Below, in pieces: positions 7,783 through 16,629 of a stretch of 64,000 nucleotides of DNA; positions within the stretch are counted from its first letter, which is position 1, and each line of letters starts with the position of its first letter. The translations under genes and the position numbers were made by a program. The notes beneath the pieces are model-generated. The model was not told the origin of the DNA. It searched no databases and saw nothing but the letters and a program-made list of their open reading frames with translations. Where the stretch lies: positions 124,001-188,000 of the forward strand of contig JAFWNF010000003.1 of NCBI GenBank assembly GCA_017510445.1, read 5' to 3'. The stretch comes from Candidatus Saccharimonadota bacterium (GTDB taxonomy: Bacteria > Patescibacteriota > Saccharimonadia > Saccharimonadales > Saccharimonadaceae).

Positions 7783-8976
7783 ATGATAAAACGCAAAACC
7801 AGAAAAGAAAATATGTTTATTATCAGCTTAGGGATTGTAGTGCTAATCCTTTGCGGTGCTCTTGTATGGATTAAAATCTCATCGAACACAACCAGTTATT
7901 TCGAAAAGAAAGATATTCCAAAAATCGAAATACCAAAACCAGTCTCTGCTTCGTCTTGCCTTCTTTTCACTGGTACAACTTTCTGGGGACGTCGAACAAA
8001 TACCGCCTCAAGAAACTCTGAGCTCGGAGTAGAATATCCTTTTGCAAAATTAAATACTCTGAAACGAGAAAAATATCAAGCATGGATAGGAAATCTTGAA
8101 TGCCCAATTACCGAAAATGACCACACAGAGTATGAAGAAGAAACTCTCCTCATTTTTAATTGTCATACAGACTATCTCAATGAAGTTGCAAAATACTTCA
8201 CCGCATTTTCTCTCGGTACCAATCATGCCGACAACTGGGAAGAAGAGGGAATTAAGAAGACGAAAGAAAACCTCGATTCGGTCGGAATCCAATACTTTGG
8301 TCATTATCGCTATGATAACGACACTGAAAACTGTAGTATCGTTGTTATTCCAGTTAAAGTCGAGCTAGAAAACGGTCAAACAGTCGAGCACTCCATCCCG
8401 CTCGGTCTTTGTAGTGCCCATGGCGTCTTTGGCGTCCCAACTGCTTCTGCGCTAGACAATATTGCTCATTACGCCAAAATTTTACCGACCATCGTTATGC
8501 CTCATATGGGCGTCGAATACGAATCTCAAGCTGATGAACTTCGCACTAATCTCTTCCGCAAAATGATTGACCTCGGCGCCGATATGGTTCTTGCCGATCA
8601 CCCACATTGGATTCAAAATTCCGAAAGCTATAACGGTCATCTCATAGTCTATTCAATGGGTAATTTCATGTTTGATCAACAAGCCGTCGAAACAAACCGT
8701 AGCGCAGCTATCGACGTCACCGCGAACATCGACAAAAATACCGACTTTGATGCCTGGGAAGACCTTTCGAATATTTGCCTTGAGAAAAAGGGAGATTGTT
8801 TGGAAGATATTATCGCAAAAGATTTACCGAGATTAGATATCAAATGGGAAAACTATGATTTTGTTGCTACGATCGACACGGATTATCAAACTCGTCTTGC
8901 TGATGAAGCCGAACGCACCCGCATCAATGAGCGCCTAAATTGGCCAACCACCCTATCCGGCTTAAACTCAAATTAG
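7783..8976 (+). CDS. CapA-like (poly-gamma-glutamate synthesis type) phosphoesterase-fold protein, membrane-anchored
   Basis: 397 aa. An N-terminal transmembrane anchor (residues about 11-31) is followed by a domain of the CapA/PGA_cap family, which has a calcineurin-like metallophosphoesterase fold. Family segments visible are GNLECPIT, LGTNHADNWEEEGIKKT (equivalent of the ANNH motif), MPHMGVEY (GxE), and LADHPHWIQNSESYNGHLIVYSMGNFMFDQ. The active site should face outside the membrane. The CapBC partners are not present, so making polyglutamate is doubtful; a role in the envelope is more likely. Probably leaderless. Confidence 0.82.
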   Translation: MIKRKTRKENMFIISLGIVVLILCGALVWIKISSNTTSYFEKKDIPKIEIPKPVSASSCLLFTGTTFWGRRTNTASRNSELGVEYPFAKLNTLKREKYQAWIGNLECPITENDHTEYEEETLLIFNCHTDYLNEVAKYFTAFSLGTNHADNWEEEGIKKTKENLDSVGIQYFGHYRYDNDTENCSIVVIPVKVELENGQTVEHSIPLGLCSAHGVFGVPTASALDNIAHYAKILPTIVMPHMGVEYESQADELRTNLFRKMIDLGADMVLADHPHWIQNSESYNGHLIVYSMGNFMFDQQAVETNRSAAIDVTANIDKNTDFDAWEDLSNICLEKKGDCLEDIIAKDLPRLDIKWENYDFVATIDTDYQTRLADEAERTRINERLNWPTTLSGLNSN

Positions 8977-8978
8977 TA

Positions 8979-9007
8979 TTGATTTTATTACAATTTAGTG
9001 TTATAAT
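8979..9007 (+). promoter_or_regulatory. Promoter of the 133-aa Cys protein
   Basis: TTGATT at 8979-8984 and TATAAT at 9002-9007 with a 17-nt spacer. The untranslated leader that follows holds a small hairpin, CCTCAT pairing with ATGAGG at about 9016-9041. Confidence 0.75.
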
Positions 9008-9067
9008 AAGCAAACCTCATCTTTCCCCCGTCAAATGAGGAAATAAACTGAAGGGTGGTTAATATCT

Positions 9068-9469
9068 ATGACGGAGAAAATTAAAAGCATAGCAGAAAAA
9101 TGTCACAACATCATCAACGACGAACGTAAATATCATCATTGCGGTTCCTACATAAGCGAAGAATACGAAGAACTCGAAGGCATCTTCAGCGTAATTGAAG
9201 AAACTGCACTCAGCTGCGAAAACTGTCATTTTTATAAGTGTAAGAGATACTCTGAAGAAGCGCCGAAAAAACTTAAAGCAATGCAAAACGCCTTAAATAT
9301 TCTCGAAGAATTTAAAAAAGGGAACAATTCTCTCGTTATAACAAAAATGCTTCTTGACGCTGAGTACAAACCTATGAAAAGTTGTACAAAAGAAAGAGAC
9401 AGCGATATTGTACTGGGAATTAAACCGAACGATGATGACGACGATGATGATGAGGATGACCTCAAATAA
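9068..9469 (+). CDS. Small Cys-containing acidic-tail protein, unknown function
   Basis: 133 aa, not recognised. Cysteines occur as single residues at about 12 and 25 and in a tight group CENCHFYKC (C-X2-C-X4-C, residues about 50-58); the tail ends in a run of nine Asp/Glu residues. No signal peptide or membrane span. GGGTGG about 10 nt before the ATG is the Shine-Dalgarno. It resembles the other small Cys proteins of this window in size, own promoter and own terminator, but the Cys spacing differs from the CPxxKEC type. Confidence 0.75.
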   Translation: MTEKIKSIAEKCHNIINDERKYHHCGSYISEEYEELEGIFSVIEETALSCENCHFYKCKRYSEEAPKKLKAMQNALNILEEFKKGNNSLVITKMLLDAEYKPMKSCTKERDSDIVLGIKPNDDDDDDDEDDLK

Positions 9470-9477
9470 TAGCTAAG

Positions 9478-9517
9478 TACATTAAAAAATCTCCGGTTCA
9501 GGAGATTTTTTAATGTA
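9478..9517. terminator. Bidirectional terminator between convergent genes
   Basis: A perfect 17-bp inverted repeat (starts TACATTAAAAAATCTCC) around the loop GGTTCA, with A/T tracts on both sides. It sits between the stop of the plus gene at 9469 and the stop of the minus gene at 9520. Confidence 0.9.
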
Positions 9518-9519
9518 AA

Positions 9520-11010
9520 CTAATTCGAGATCACAATTCGCGAAAGTTTATTTTCCTTCGAGACGAAATACATCCATTTGTCATTTTTAGAAATTTTTAC
9601 CTCTGCCCCAGGCAAAGCATTTTCAGTCATTTTTCTCTGGTTTCCCCGATCAAAATCAGCTACAGTTAAGACTCCTTCAGAAGAAATATCATAAATCACA
9701 TGTTCATCAAGCCATTTAGCATTCAGAAATGTTGTAATTTTTACAACGTTTTCTATTTCAACATCAAATATCTGTTTATTATCGCTAAAATCCAACACGA
9801 ATATCTCCCCGTCACCCCTGACAGCTAAATCTCTTGGTTCCTCATCATATTTTTCATAAAACACAAAGTCGAATCTATTATCCTCGTCAAACATCTTCTC
9901 GGTCCTAAACACCGCCCATTCGTTTTCGTCCGAAACTAAGTTTAAATAATACTCACCATAATATTCACTAATTCGCATCATTTTGATATGCTTGGGTGCT
10001 AAGAATTCTTTGTTCTTTATTTTTTCACTATCAATTTCTAAACTATCCGGCTTATTCCATTTAATTTTTGCCTCTATCTTTTCTTCATCTCTAAGCAGTC
10101 CAAACTCCATCTCGCCATCACCGTCATCATCTCCGATATAGGCAAGATCAAGTTTCAGATTATCAAACATCTTCACGTTTTGAACCAACACGCTAGAAAT
10201 TTTTTCATCGTTCACATCTATCTTTCTCAGCCCGCCGTCAGAAATCGCATAAAGCACATTTGCTGAATCATTCGCGATTTCAACCGTAGAAAACTTCATT
10301 CCATATTTCTTCGAAAGATTCACACTTTTTTCTGGTCTTTTTACATCAAGCAATATCCACTCATTATTTCGAGAAACTAACACTTTTTCACTATTACCGC
10401 TCCACGCTTCGATTTTTACACCCGAGTCAACCTCCCCCTCAAGTACAGGAGTAAACAGGTCTTTCACGCTAAACTCTTTAGCTTTTGGCTTATCATTATT
10501 GATTTCATAAATTTCCCAAGTTGTCTTCTCGTTCGAATAGAGCAAAGCGATATTTCCATCTTTTGCAAAACTAAAAACATACCCCTCTGGAATTTCCTCA
10601 AAAGTCTCAATTTTTTTCTCAGTTAAAAATAGTCTCGGATAATCCAAACGGTGATAAAGTCCAGCCATTACCGAAATTTTTTTCTTCCAAGTATCATAGC
10701 CATCCCGCGAAAGAATAATTTCGTGCTCGCCCTCCGTCATTGAACGGCTCATATTTGTCCAACCAAAAATCGTTTCGCCATCAACCGTAATATTTGCCCC
10801 AGTTGGTTTTGTTTGGATTTGGACCAATCCGGTTCTTTCAATCGTCCAATCTTCACCGGGTTTTACATTGTACCCAATTGCAACTAGCGTCGTAAAAACA
10901 ACTAACAAAATCACAGCAAGAACCATCAGCCCCTCTGTAACAAAAACCTTTAAAGCTCTTTTTTTGCGTCGTTCTTTTATCGCTTCAACAGCTTCATCAT
11001 ATTCTTCCAT
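9520..11010 (-). CDS. Membrane-anchored PEGA-domain protein with repeat-rich ectodomain
   Basis: 496 aa. A transmembrane helix at residues about 22-46 puts the rest outside. Residues about 60-115 form a PEGA domain (GLVQIQTKPTGANITVDGE, EGEHEIILSRDGY), common in S-layer and surface lipoproteins. The remaining 370 residues show repeating beta-strand patterns (for example LLYSNEKTTWEIYEI, EWILLDV, ANVLYAISDGG) compatible with a beta-propeller. A TATAAT lies 10 nt before the ATG. Its codons are G/T-ending, unlike the plus-strand neighbours. It contains the palindrome at 9731-9747. Confidence 0.8.
   Translation of the reverse strand: MEEYDEAVEAIKERRKKRALKVFVTEGLMVLAVILLVVFTTLVAIGYNVKPGEDWTIERTGLVQIQTKPTGANITVDGETIFGWTNMSRSMTEGEHEIILSRDGYDTWKKKISVMAGLYHRLDYPRLFLTEKKIETFEEIPEGYVFSFAKDGNIALLYSNEKTTWEIYEINNDKPKAKEFSVKDLFTPVLEGEVDSGVKIEAWSGNSEKVLVSRNNEWILLDVKRPEKSVNLSKKYGMKFSTVEIANDSANVLYAISDGGLRKIDVNDEKISSVLVQNVKMFDNLKLDLAYIGDDDGDGEMEFGLLRDEEKIEAKIKWNKPDSLEIDSEKIKNKEFLAPKHIKMMRISEYYGEYYLNLVSDENEWAVFRTEKMFDEDNRFDFVFYEKYDEEPRDLAVRGDGEIFVLDFSDNKQIFDVEIENVVKITTFLNAKWLDEHVIYDISSEGVLTVADFDRGNQRKMTENALPGAEVKISKNDKWMYFVSKENKLSRIVISN
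9731..9747. repeat. 17-bp palindrome copy inside the PEGA gene
   Basis: GTTGTAATTTTTACAAC, the same palindrome found intergenically at 12004 and 31579 and inside topA at 33243. Here it encodes VVKITT on the minus strand. Confidence 0.7.
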
Positions 11011-11102
11011 ATTATCTATAATTATAACATAAATTTTATAAAAAATAGCTCTTGCGTTTTCATCTCGCTTAATGTTAAACTAGAAAAAACAAGCGAGGTA
11101 AA

Positions 11103-11984
11103 ATGAACAATTCCAGTGCGAATTCCCATAGACGTATTGAACATTCAACGACTTTAAATAGAAAGTACGTTAAGCGTCCAACCCCAAAAGTTCGCACCAC
11201 CGCCGAAATCCACGCCGAAAATCTTCGCCGTCGTCAAGCCCTCGCCGAAAGAATGAATCGCGAACGTCTCTTGAAATTAAACGCTAGTAAAAAAACCACC
11301 GACAAGCCTTTAAGAAAAGACCAAGAACCAATCGAAAAAGCAAAAAAACACCCTATCGAAATCACTGCCAGAAAACGACTTTCGATGAAAAAAACGCCAG
11401 CCGAAACAAAAAAACCACTTTCTATGAAAGAGAAAAAAGATCAAGCGATAAAATCCGCTTTAGCCTCTATGGCAAGCAAAAACCCAGCCAAAAAAGCTGA
11501 AAAGAAAAAACTTCACACATCATTTTTAAGCTTCAAACGCGTTTCGCTCGCCCTCTGTAGTGCAGTCTTTGTTGTCGGCGTAGCCATTTACTTTATTAAT
11601 CTCAGTATGCCAAGCATATCTGTTGGAGTTGCCGCTATGCAAAGCGGTATTGACGCCACTTACCCTTCCTACACTCCAAAAGGTTTTTCTCTTTCTAGCG
11701 TCAAATCCGAAGAAAACGTCCTAAAAATGTTTTTTAAATCAAATACAGGTGATTCCTTTATTTTAACAGAGGAAAAATCGTCTTGGAACAGTTCAGCTCT
11801 AGAATCGAATTATGTTAAACCTCTCTTTAAAAATAAATACTCAACTATTCGCGAACAAGGACTTACTATCTTTATTTCGGGTTCAAACGCTACTTGGGTC
11901 AACGGCGGTAAACTATTTACAATCACCTCTGATAACGATATCCTATCAAAAAACCAGCTTGTCTCTATCGCCACATCACTCTAA
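11103..11984 (+). CDS. Single-pass membrane protein with basic N-terminal region
   Basis: 293 aa. Residues 1-140 are strongly basic, low-complexity and cytoplasmic; one transmembrane span lies at about 147-168 (VSLALCSAVFVVGVAIYFI); the outer domain is about 125 residues and contains YPSYTPKGFSLSSVKSE and GSNATWVNGGKLFTITSD. The outer domain resembles DUF4367-like sensor domains, but this is tentative. GAGGT lies 4 nt before the ATG. The palindrome terminator at 12004 follows. Function not known. Confidence 0.75.
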   Translation: MNNSSANSHRRIEHSTTLNRKYVKRPTPKVRTTAEIHAENLRRRQALAERMNRERLLKLNASKKTTDKPLRKDQEPIEKAKKHPIEITARKRLSMKKTPAETKKPLSMKEKKDQAIKSALASMASKNPAKKAEKKKLHTSFLSFKRVSLALCSAVFVVGVAIYFINLSMPSISVGVAAMQSGIDATYPSYTPKGFSLSSVKSEENVLKMFFKSNTGDSFILTEEKSSWNSSALESNYVKPLFKNKYSTIREQGLTIFISGSNATWVNGGKLFTITSDNDILSKNQLVSIATSL

Positions 11985-12003
11985 AGTGTGAGCCTTAATA
12001 GAA

Positions 12004-12026
12004 AATGTTGTAATTTTTACAACATT
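12004..12026. repeat. GTTGTAA-TTACAAC palindrome, terminator-like copy
   Basis: AATGTTGTAA and TTACAACATT arms, 20 nt after the stop at 11984 and followed by ATTATTTT. It may end transcription before gltX, although the stem is poor in GC. Confidence 0.65.
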
Positions 12027-12047
12027 ATTTTCTCTCTTGAATTATGC

Positions 12048-12053
12048 TATAAT
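12048..12053 (+). promoter_or_regulatory. Extended -10 box for leaderless gltX mRNA
   Basis: TGC-TATAAT ends 7 nt before the gltX ATG (12061), with no Shine-Dalgarno between. Confidence 0.7.
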
Positions 12054-12060
12054 TATCCCT

Positions 12061-13521
12061 ATGAAAGTTATCACTCGTTTTGCACCTAGCCCCACCGGCT
12101 ACATTCATATCGGCAACGTCCGTTCCGCCATCTACCCCTATCTTGTTGCCAGAAAAGCCAAAAAAGACGGCAAATTCATCTTAAGAATCGAAGATACCGA
12201 CCAAGCTCGCTATGTCGAAAGTGCCACAGATTTGATTTTGGATACTCTGAAATGGCTAGGCCTTTCTTGGGACGAAGGCCCAGATATCGGTGGAAAAAAC
12301 GGCCCCTACTATCAAACCGAACGAAAAGAACTCTATCTAGAATACGCGAAAAAACTCCTAGAACAGGGAAGGGCTTACGCCGACCCAACCGACTCCGAAA
12401 CTATCGAAAACTACCGTAAGGAAGATAACGAGAAAAAAATCCCTTATCTTTACCGCAACCACCGTCCAGAAACCACTCCAGAGTGGAAAGAGGGAATTCC
12501 AATTCGTTTCAAAGCCGATCCAAAACCCCGCAAATGGCACGATGAAGTCATGGGCGATCTCCACGCTGGTCCCGAAGTCCAAGATGACATTATCTTAATC
12601 AAAAAAGACGGACTCCCAACTTACAATTTCGCTCACATCATCGACGATTACTTGATGGGCTGTACTCACATCATGCGCGGTGTCGAATATTTGCCGTCTA
12701 CCCCGAATTATCTTGCCCTTTACGAAGCTCTCGGAATAGATATGCCAAAAATCGTCTCCCTCCCCCACGTCCTTCGCCCCGATGGCCGAAAAAAGCTCGG
12801 CAAACGCGACGGCGCCAAATCTGTCACCGAATATCGTGAAGACGGTATTCTCCCTGAGGCCATGCTAAATTATCTCGCTTGCCTCGGTTGGAACGACGGC
12901 TCCGAACAGGAAATCTACACTAAAGAAGAATTAATCGAAAAATTCAGCATTGACCGCATTCAAAACTCTGGCGCTCGCTACGACGAAACGAAACTCCTCT
13001 GGATGAACGGCCAATGGATTAGAAGAATTAAAGACGAAAAGGGAATTGATGCACTTTTCGAAAAAACCACTGGTTTTTGGCCGGAAAATGCCAAAAATGC
13101 CACAGATGAATACAGAAAACGCGTTCTAGATATCATTTATGACCGCCTAAAAACCCTCTCTGACCTCCGTGAAATGACCACCTATTTCTTCTCTGATCCA
13201 AAAATCAACATTGACATGCTTCTAAACAACAAATTCCTGAAAAAACTCTCTGAAAGCGAACTAGGAAGCCTTCTAGACATTTCAATCACAAAACTCGGCT
13301 CCCTAGGCTCTTGGGATAGAAACTCGCTCCAAGACGCCTTAAACGCCCTTCTAGAAGAAACAGGGAAAAAGCCAGCCGAACTCTTTTCTCTCATCCGCCT
13401 TGCCGTTTCTTTCGCACCTTTTAGCCCCGCTCTCAACTTAACATTAAACGTAATAGGGAAAGAGGCTACACTTGCTCGCCTTCGCGCCGTAAAAGTCGCC
13501 CTTCTCTCCGATGGAGAATAA
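12061..13521 (+). CDS. gltX: Glutamyl-tRNA synthetase
   Basis: 486 aa cytosolic class I synthetase, which charges tRNA-Glu (a tRNA-Glu gene lies at 16400). The start at 12061 gives MKVITRFAPSPTGYIHIGN: the HIGH-type motif is HIGN at about residue 16. The second signature is KKLGKRDGAKSV, the equivalent of KLSKR. The rest of the N-terminal catalytic core (FILRIEDTDQARYVE, LPSTPNYLALYEALG) and the C-terminal anticodon-binding part are present at normal length. Two codons upstream in frame are rejected because the -10 box lies there. Overlap or near-contact with the FNT gene suggests co-transcription. Confidence 0.97.
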   Translation: MKVITRFAPSPTGYIHIGNVRSAIYPYLVARKAKKDGKFILRIEDTDQARYVESATDLILDTLKWLGLSWDEGPDIGGKNGPYYQTERKELYLEYAKKLLEQGRAYADPTDSETIENYRKEDNEKKIPYLYRNHRPETTPEWKEGIPIRFKADPKPRKWHDEVMGDLHAGPEVQDDIILIKKDGLPTYNFAHIIDDYLMGCTHIMRGVEYLPSTPNYLALYEALGIDMPKIVSLPHVLRPDGRKKLGKRDGAKSVTEYREDGILPEAMLNYLACLGWNDGSEQEIYTKEELIEKFSIDRIQNSGARYDETKLLWMNGQWIRRIKDEKGIDALFEKTTGFWPENAKNATDEYRKRVLDIIYDRLKTLSDLREMTTYFFSDPKINIDMLLNNKFLKKLSESELGSLLDISITKLGSLGSWDRNSLQDALNALLEETGKKPAELFSLIRLAVSFAPFSPALNLTLNVIGKEATLARLRAVKVALLSDGE

Positions 13522-13522
13522 T

Positions 13523-14353
13523 ATGAACGATCCTTTAGAAACCGCTAAAACCGTAGCTGAGAAAAAAGCCTCCGCAAAAGTCACAAAACTTCTTCTAATG
13601 GGCTTTCTAGCTGGACTTCTAATCGCCTTCGCTGCCCTCGCTTCGACGATCGCCTCGATAAACCTCTTAAAATCTTCTGAAACCTATGGTCTCGGAAAAC
13701 TAATTCAAGGCCTCGTTTTCTCCGGTGGTCTCATTATGGTCGTCCTTACTGGTGCCGAACTCTTCACGGGGAACAATTTGATGTTAATTGCCCTCTTTGA
13801 CCGCCGTATTAGCGTTTTAAAACTCCTCAGAAACTGGGGGTTGGTCTATCTCGGAAATCTACTCGGAAGCCTCTTTCTCGCGTTCCTAGTAGCTTTTAGC
13901 GGTATTTTTAAAGCGAACTCTAGTCTTCTTGGTGAATCTTTTGCCAGCATCGCTCTCGCAAAAATCTCTCTCGATTTTATCCCCGCCCTTATTCTTGGTC
14001 TCCTCTGTAATGTTCTCGTCTGTCTCGCGGTCTATATGGCCTTTGGCGCTAAAACCACTCTCGGAAAACTCTTCGCCTGTATTTTTCCAGTTACATTCTT
14101 CGTTATGTGTGGTTTCGAACACAGTATCGCCAACATGTTCTATATCCCGGCAGGTTTTCTTTTTGGCAACATGTTTGACATTTCAGCTTTCCTCCACAAC
14201 CTCCTTCCAGTCACTCTCGGCAACATTCTCGGCGGACTAATTCTTTCTTTTATTCTCTATTTTTCATCAAAAGAAAAGAAGCCTCTAGAAAAGACAAAGC
14301 CTTCGGCCAAAAAAATTACCTCAAAAAAATCCTCAAAACCCCGCAAAAAATAA
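13523..14353 (+). CDS. Formate/nitrite transporter family (FocA/NirC-like) channel
   Basis: 276 aa integral membrane protein of the FNT family, pentameric channels for small monovalent anions such as formate, nitrite, lactate or hydrosulfide. The signatures GAELFTGNNLM (residues about 72-82) and CGFEHSIANMFYIPAG (conserved His of the central pore) are clear, with six hydrophobic segments. The C-terminus is a Lys-rich tail. The start at 13523 is preferred to 13511 because GGAG lies 7 nt before it. Directly after gltX. In a fermentative symbiont it probably exports formate or lactate; the substrate is not readable from sequence. Confidence 0.88.
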   Translation: MNDPLETAKTVAEKKASAKVTKLLLMGFLAGLLIAFAALASTIASINLLKSSETYGLGKLIQGLVFSGGLIMVVLTGAELFTGNNLMLIALFDRRISVLKLLRNWGLVYLGNLLGSLFLAFLVAFSGIFKANSSLLGESFASIALAKISLDFIPALILGLLCNVLVCLAVYMAFGAKTTLGKLFACIFPVTFFVMCGFEHSIANMFYIPAGFLFGNMFDISAFLHNLLPVTLGNILGGLILSFILYFSSKEKKPLEKTKPSAKKITSKKSSKPRKK

Positions 14354-14435
14354 TCTTTCACAAAACAAAACCACAATCAAACATTCTTTTAGACAGGCCC
14401 AGCTTTCTATCATCCCAAATTATAGTTCAGCAGAG

Positions 14436-14441
14436 TATAAT
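14436..14441 (+). promoter_or_regulatory. -10 box for leaderless 197-aa membrane protein mRNA
   Basis: TATAAT ends exactly 6 nt before the ATG at 14448; no Shine-Dalgarno. Confidence 0.65.
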
Positions 14442-14447
14442 TAAAAT

Positions 14448-15041
14448 ATGTACGATTTTACATCTCACTTAAAAGAAAATGAAAAAATTCTCTGGCAAGG
14501 CCAAGCTCATCCCAAAAAGGGTGGGAAGCCAATCGGCGGATTAGTTTTTGCCCTAGTTTTTGTTATTTGCTGCATTGCTAGTCTAATTCTTAGCCTTGTT
14601 TTTGGCATAGGCGACGGAGCCAAAGGACTATCCTTGGATTTTATTGTCATTTTCCTAGGATTTTTCTTCTTGCTCGGCATTATTGTTTATTCGTTGGTTT
14701 ATTTTATATTTTTGAAGCATAAATTAGTCGCTGACGATTTTTATTGTCTCACCAATCTTCGCGCCATGAAATATGAGTCAAAAAAAGATAAACTTTGTTT
14801 CGGCTATCTAAAAACCTTAGAGGATATTCATACCGAAAATAAAAAAGACGGTTTTGGCGACCTCTATTTTTCCGCCAACTTAAATAAAGGCGGAGAGCCC
14901 TCTGATGAAGATTTAAAAGCTCTAAAAGACGCCTTCCTTCACCCTGATCCAGAAAATATGCTTACTATGTCTTTCGAATCAATAGAAAATCCCACCGCAG
15001 TCAAAAAACTCGCCCTCGAAGCAAGAAGCTCCAAAAACTAG
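14448..15041 (+). CDS. Membrane protein with two-helix hairpin and bacterial PH-like domain
   Basis: 197 aa. The opening LKENEKILWQGQAHP resembles the start of bacterial PH (YdbS/YdbT-like) membrane proteins, in which 'xxxEkilwxg' precedes two transmembrane helices; here the helices are at about 27-50 and 64-90. The rest (DDFYCLTNLRAMKYESKKDKLCFGYLKTLEDI) fits a PH-like beta barrel on the cytoplasmic side. Function unknown; the family assignment rests on pattern only. Confidence 0.72.
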   Translation: MYDFTSHLKENEKILWQGQAHPKKGGKPIGGLVFALVFVICCIASLILSLVFGIGDGAKGLSLDFIVIFLGFFFLLGIIVYSLVYFIFLKHKLVADDFYCLTNLRAMKYESKKDKLCFGYLKTLEDIHTENKKDGFGDLYFSANLNKGGEPSDEDLKALKDAFLHPDPENMLTMSFESIENPTAVKKLALEARSSKN

Positions 15042-15122
15042 ACCTTTATTGCTTTTTTATCTCTTTTATGATATAAATAAATGGTTATTTTACCTGAATA
15101 AAGTACTTTAGGAGGTTTTCCC

Positions 15123-15428
15123 ATGTTTGAGAACATTAAAGTTGAACTCAAAAAGCTCTTTGACGGAGAAACAAATCGTCTCGACCCCGACATTATCGAA
15201 GAGGACTTGAATAAATTCTTTGAGAGCACGGAGTTGAACATCTACGCCGGAGACAAAAAAGCCATTAAAAAGGCCATCATGAGCTCTGGGCTCATAATCA
15301 AGCAAATCAAACACGACCGCCATGGTGTCGGTGGGGCTTGGATCCCTATCACCACCAGCATCACTTACACACTAAACCTTGATCCCAACGCACCAGAAGA
15401 TGCCGTCTTCGAATATACATGGCGATAA
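15123..15428 (+). CDS. Small conserved-looking hypothetical protein
   Basis: 101 aa, not recognised. An amphipathic N-terminal half (DPDIIEEDLNKFFESTELNIYAGDKKAIKKAIMSS) is followed by a beta-rich C-terminus (GGAWIPITTSITYTLNLDP). There is no signal peptide, membrane span or Cys cluster. The Shine-Dalgarno TAGGAGG, 7 nt before the ATG, is strong and a terminator follows, so it is a real single-gene unit. Confidence 0.7.
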   Translation: MFENIKVELKKLFDGETNRLDPDIIEEDLNKFFESTELNIYAGDKKAIKKAIMSSGLIIKQIKHDRHGVGGAWIPITTSITYTLNLDPNAPEDAVFEYTWR

Positions 15429-15440
15429 CCCCACTCACTA

Positions 15441-15468
15441 GGAGGCCACTCGGCCTCCATTTTTTTTC
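15441..15468 (+). terminator. Rho-independent terminator after the 101-aa gene
   Basis: A perfect 7-bp stem GGAGGCC/GGCCTCC with loop ACTC, then ATTTTTTTT. Confidence 0.9.
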
Positions 15469-15488
15469 AAAAAACTTACTTCTTATGG

Positions 15489-15494
15489 TATAAT
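15489..15494 (+). promoter_or_regulatory. -10 box for leaderless 290-aa gene mRNA
   Basis: TATAAT ends 6 nt before the ATG at 15501; no Shine-Dalgarno. Confidence 0.65.
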
Positions 15495-15500
15495 TTATAT

Positions 15501-16373
15501 ATGTCAAACGAAAGTCTAAATTCCCCAAAAAGCACAACAAACTTTGACAAAGTAAAAAGTGTCGAATTCTTGGGAGATAAAGAAAGGGAAATTCTTGAAT
15601 CTCTCAACTCAAATGGACCAAATTACGTCAAAATCATAAAAGATTTAAGAAAAATAGACTCGCCAAAACTGACTGACAAAGCCTTTGACACCAAAAACGG
15701 CGCGCGTCTCTTTTTTCTTTATTATGCAGACGAATATATGCCCCTCTACGGTTTGAAAAAGGGCGAAAAAACCCAAAAAATTCCAGACTTTTTTTGCGAC
15801 ACACTCGCTCATGTACATTGTAAACACAACCCTCCAACTGATTCTAGGCTTGGAATCGAAAACTTTAAACAAGCAATCGCAAACACTCAAAAACAATGGG
15901 AAGCAAGCAAAGATTTAGTCTCTTTAGATGACCGAAAGGCCTGGCGACAAACTTTAATCGTCAACGCGCTCAGCGAATCTACCGGAGCCGATACATCAGA
16001 AGCTATAAAAGCAATGCGAGCAATGCACCGTGGCATAGATATTACAAAACCAGAATCTTTCCGGATCGACAAAGATGCCAATGGGAACAATGAAGCTATT
16101 ACTATATTCGGTGAAAAAGGTCATATGAATTATATGGTCGGTGACAATAATGTTCGTATGCTTATTCTCCGCTACGATAAAAATGGACTCGAGTTCTATA
16201 AAAAAATCATTGGCAACACACCATCAGAAAGCGAGCAAAATCGTCTAGCTCTAGAGGTTGCCCGTAGAAGAACAAAATCAAAATCGTATGACGAAATCCC
16301 GAAGGACCAACTCGAAGAAATCAAATCCATAGTCAAAAAACACTACGGGGAACAAGAAAAACCCGCCGCATAA
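15501..16373 (+). CDS. Hypothetical cytosolic protein
   Basis: 290 aa, soluble, no recognised domain. It is Lys/Glu/Asp-rich with alternating helices; possible landmarks are DTLAHVHCKHNPPTDSR near residue 100 and the C-terminal SYDEIPKDQLEEIKSIVKKHYGEQEK. The only Cys residues are in the first landmark region (FFCDTLAHVHC). Leaderless promoter upstream and a strong terminator directly after, so transcribed alone. Confidence 0.65.
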   Translation: MSNESLNSPKSTTNFDKVKSVEFLGDKEREILESLNSNGPNYVKIIKDLRKIDSPKLTDKAFDTKNGARLFFLYYADEYMPLYGLKKGEKTQKIPDFFCDTLAHVHCKHNPPTDSRLGIENFKQAIANTQKQWEASKDLVSLDDRKAWRQTLIVNALSESTGADTSEAIKAMRAMHRGIDITKPESFRIDKDANGNNEAITIFGEKGHMNYMVGDNNVRMLILRYDKNGLEFYKKIIGNTPSESEQNRLALEVARRRTKSKSYDEIPKDQLEEIKSIVKKHYGEQEKPAA

Positions 16374-16378
16374 AAAAT

Positions 16379-16400
16379 GACCCTTCGGGGTCTTTTTTTT
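16379..16400 (+). terminator. Rho-independent terminator after the 290-aa gene
   Basis: GACCC-TTCG-GGGTC with T8 directly after. The T-run touches the 3' end of the tRNA-Glu gene on the other strand. Confidence 0.9.
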
Positions 16401-16476
16401 GGTGATTCCGGCGGGAGTCGAACCCGCGATTTTCTGGATGAGAACCAGACGTCCTAGACCACTAGACGACGGAACC
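16400..16476 (-). tRNA. tRNA-Glu (CUC anticodon)
   Basis: Read on the minus strand the gene begins GGTTCCG and ends CGGAATC-A-CCA, so the CCA end is encoded. The acceptor stem pairs over 7 bp with one G-U. The anticodon arm is TCTGG-TTCTCAT-CCAGA, giving anticodon CUC for glutamate GAG codons. The T arm is CGGG-TTCGACT-CCCG. Normal cloverleaf length. A likely promoter is TTGAGA, 17 nt, TAAGAT just upstream (about 16490-16520). Its synthetase, gltX, lies 2.9 kb away. Confidence 0.93.
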
Positions 16477-16617
16477 AACTCCTTTATCTTATCATAAACT
16501 GCTTTTCTTCTCAAGTATAAGATTTTTAATAAAAAACCGCCTCTAGAAGGCGAATTTCTCTCTTTTTGTCCCAACCCTCCCCATTATACCACACTTGACG
16601 AAAAAAGTCAAGTCTGT

Positions 16618-16623
16618 TATACT
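16618..16623 (+). promoter_or_regulatory. -10 box for leaderless der mRNA
   Basis: TATACT ends 6 nt before the der ATG at 16630; no Shine-Dalgarno. Confidence 0.6.
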
Positions 16624-16629
16624 TATCCT

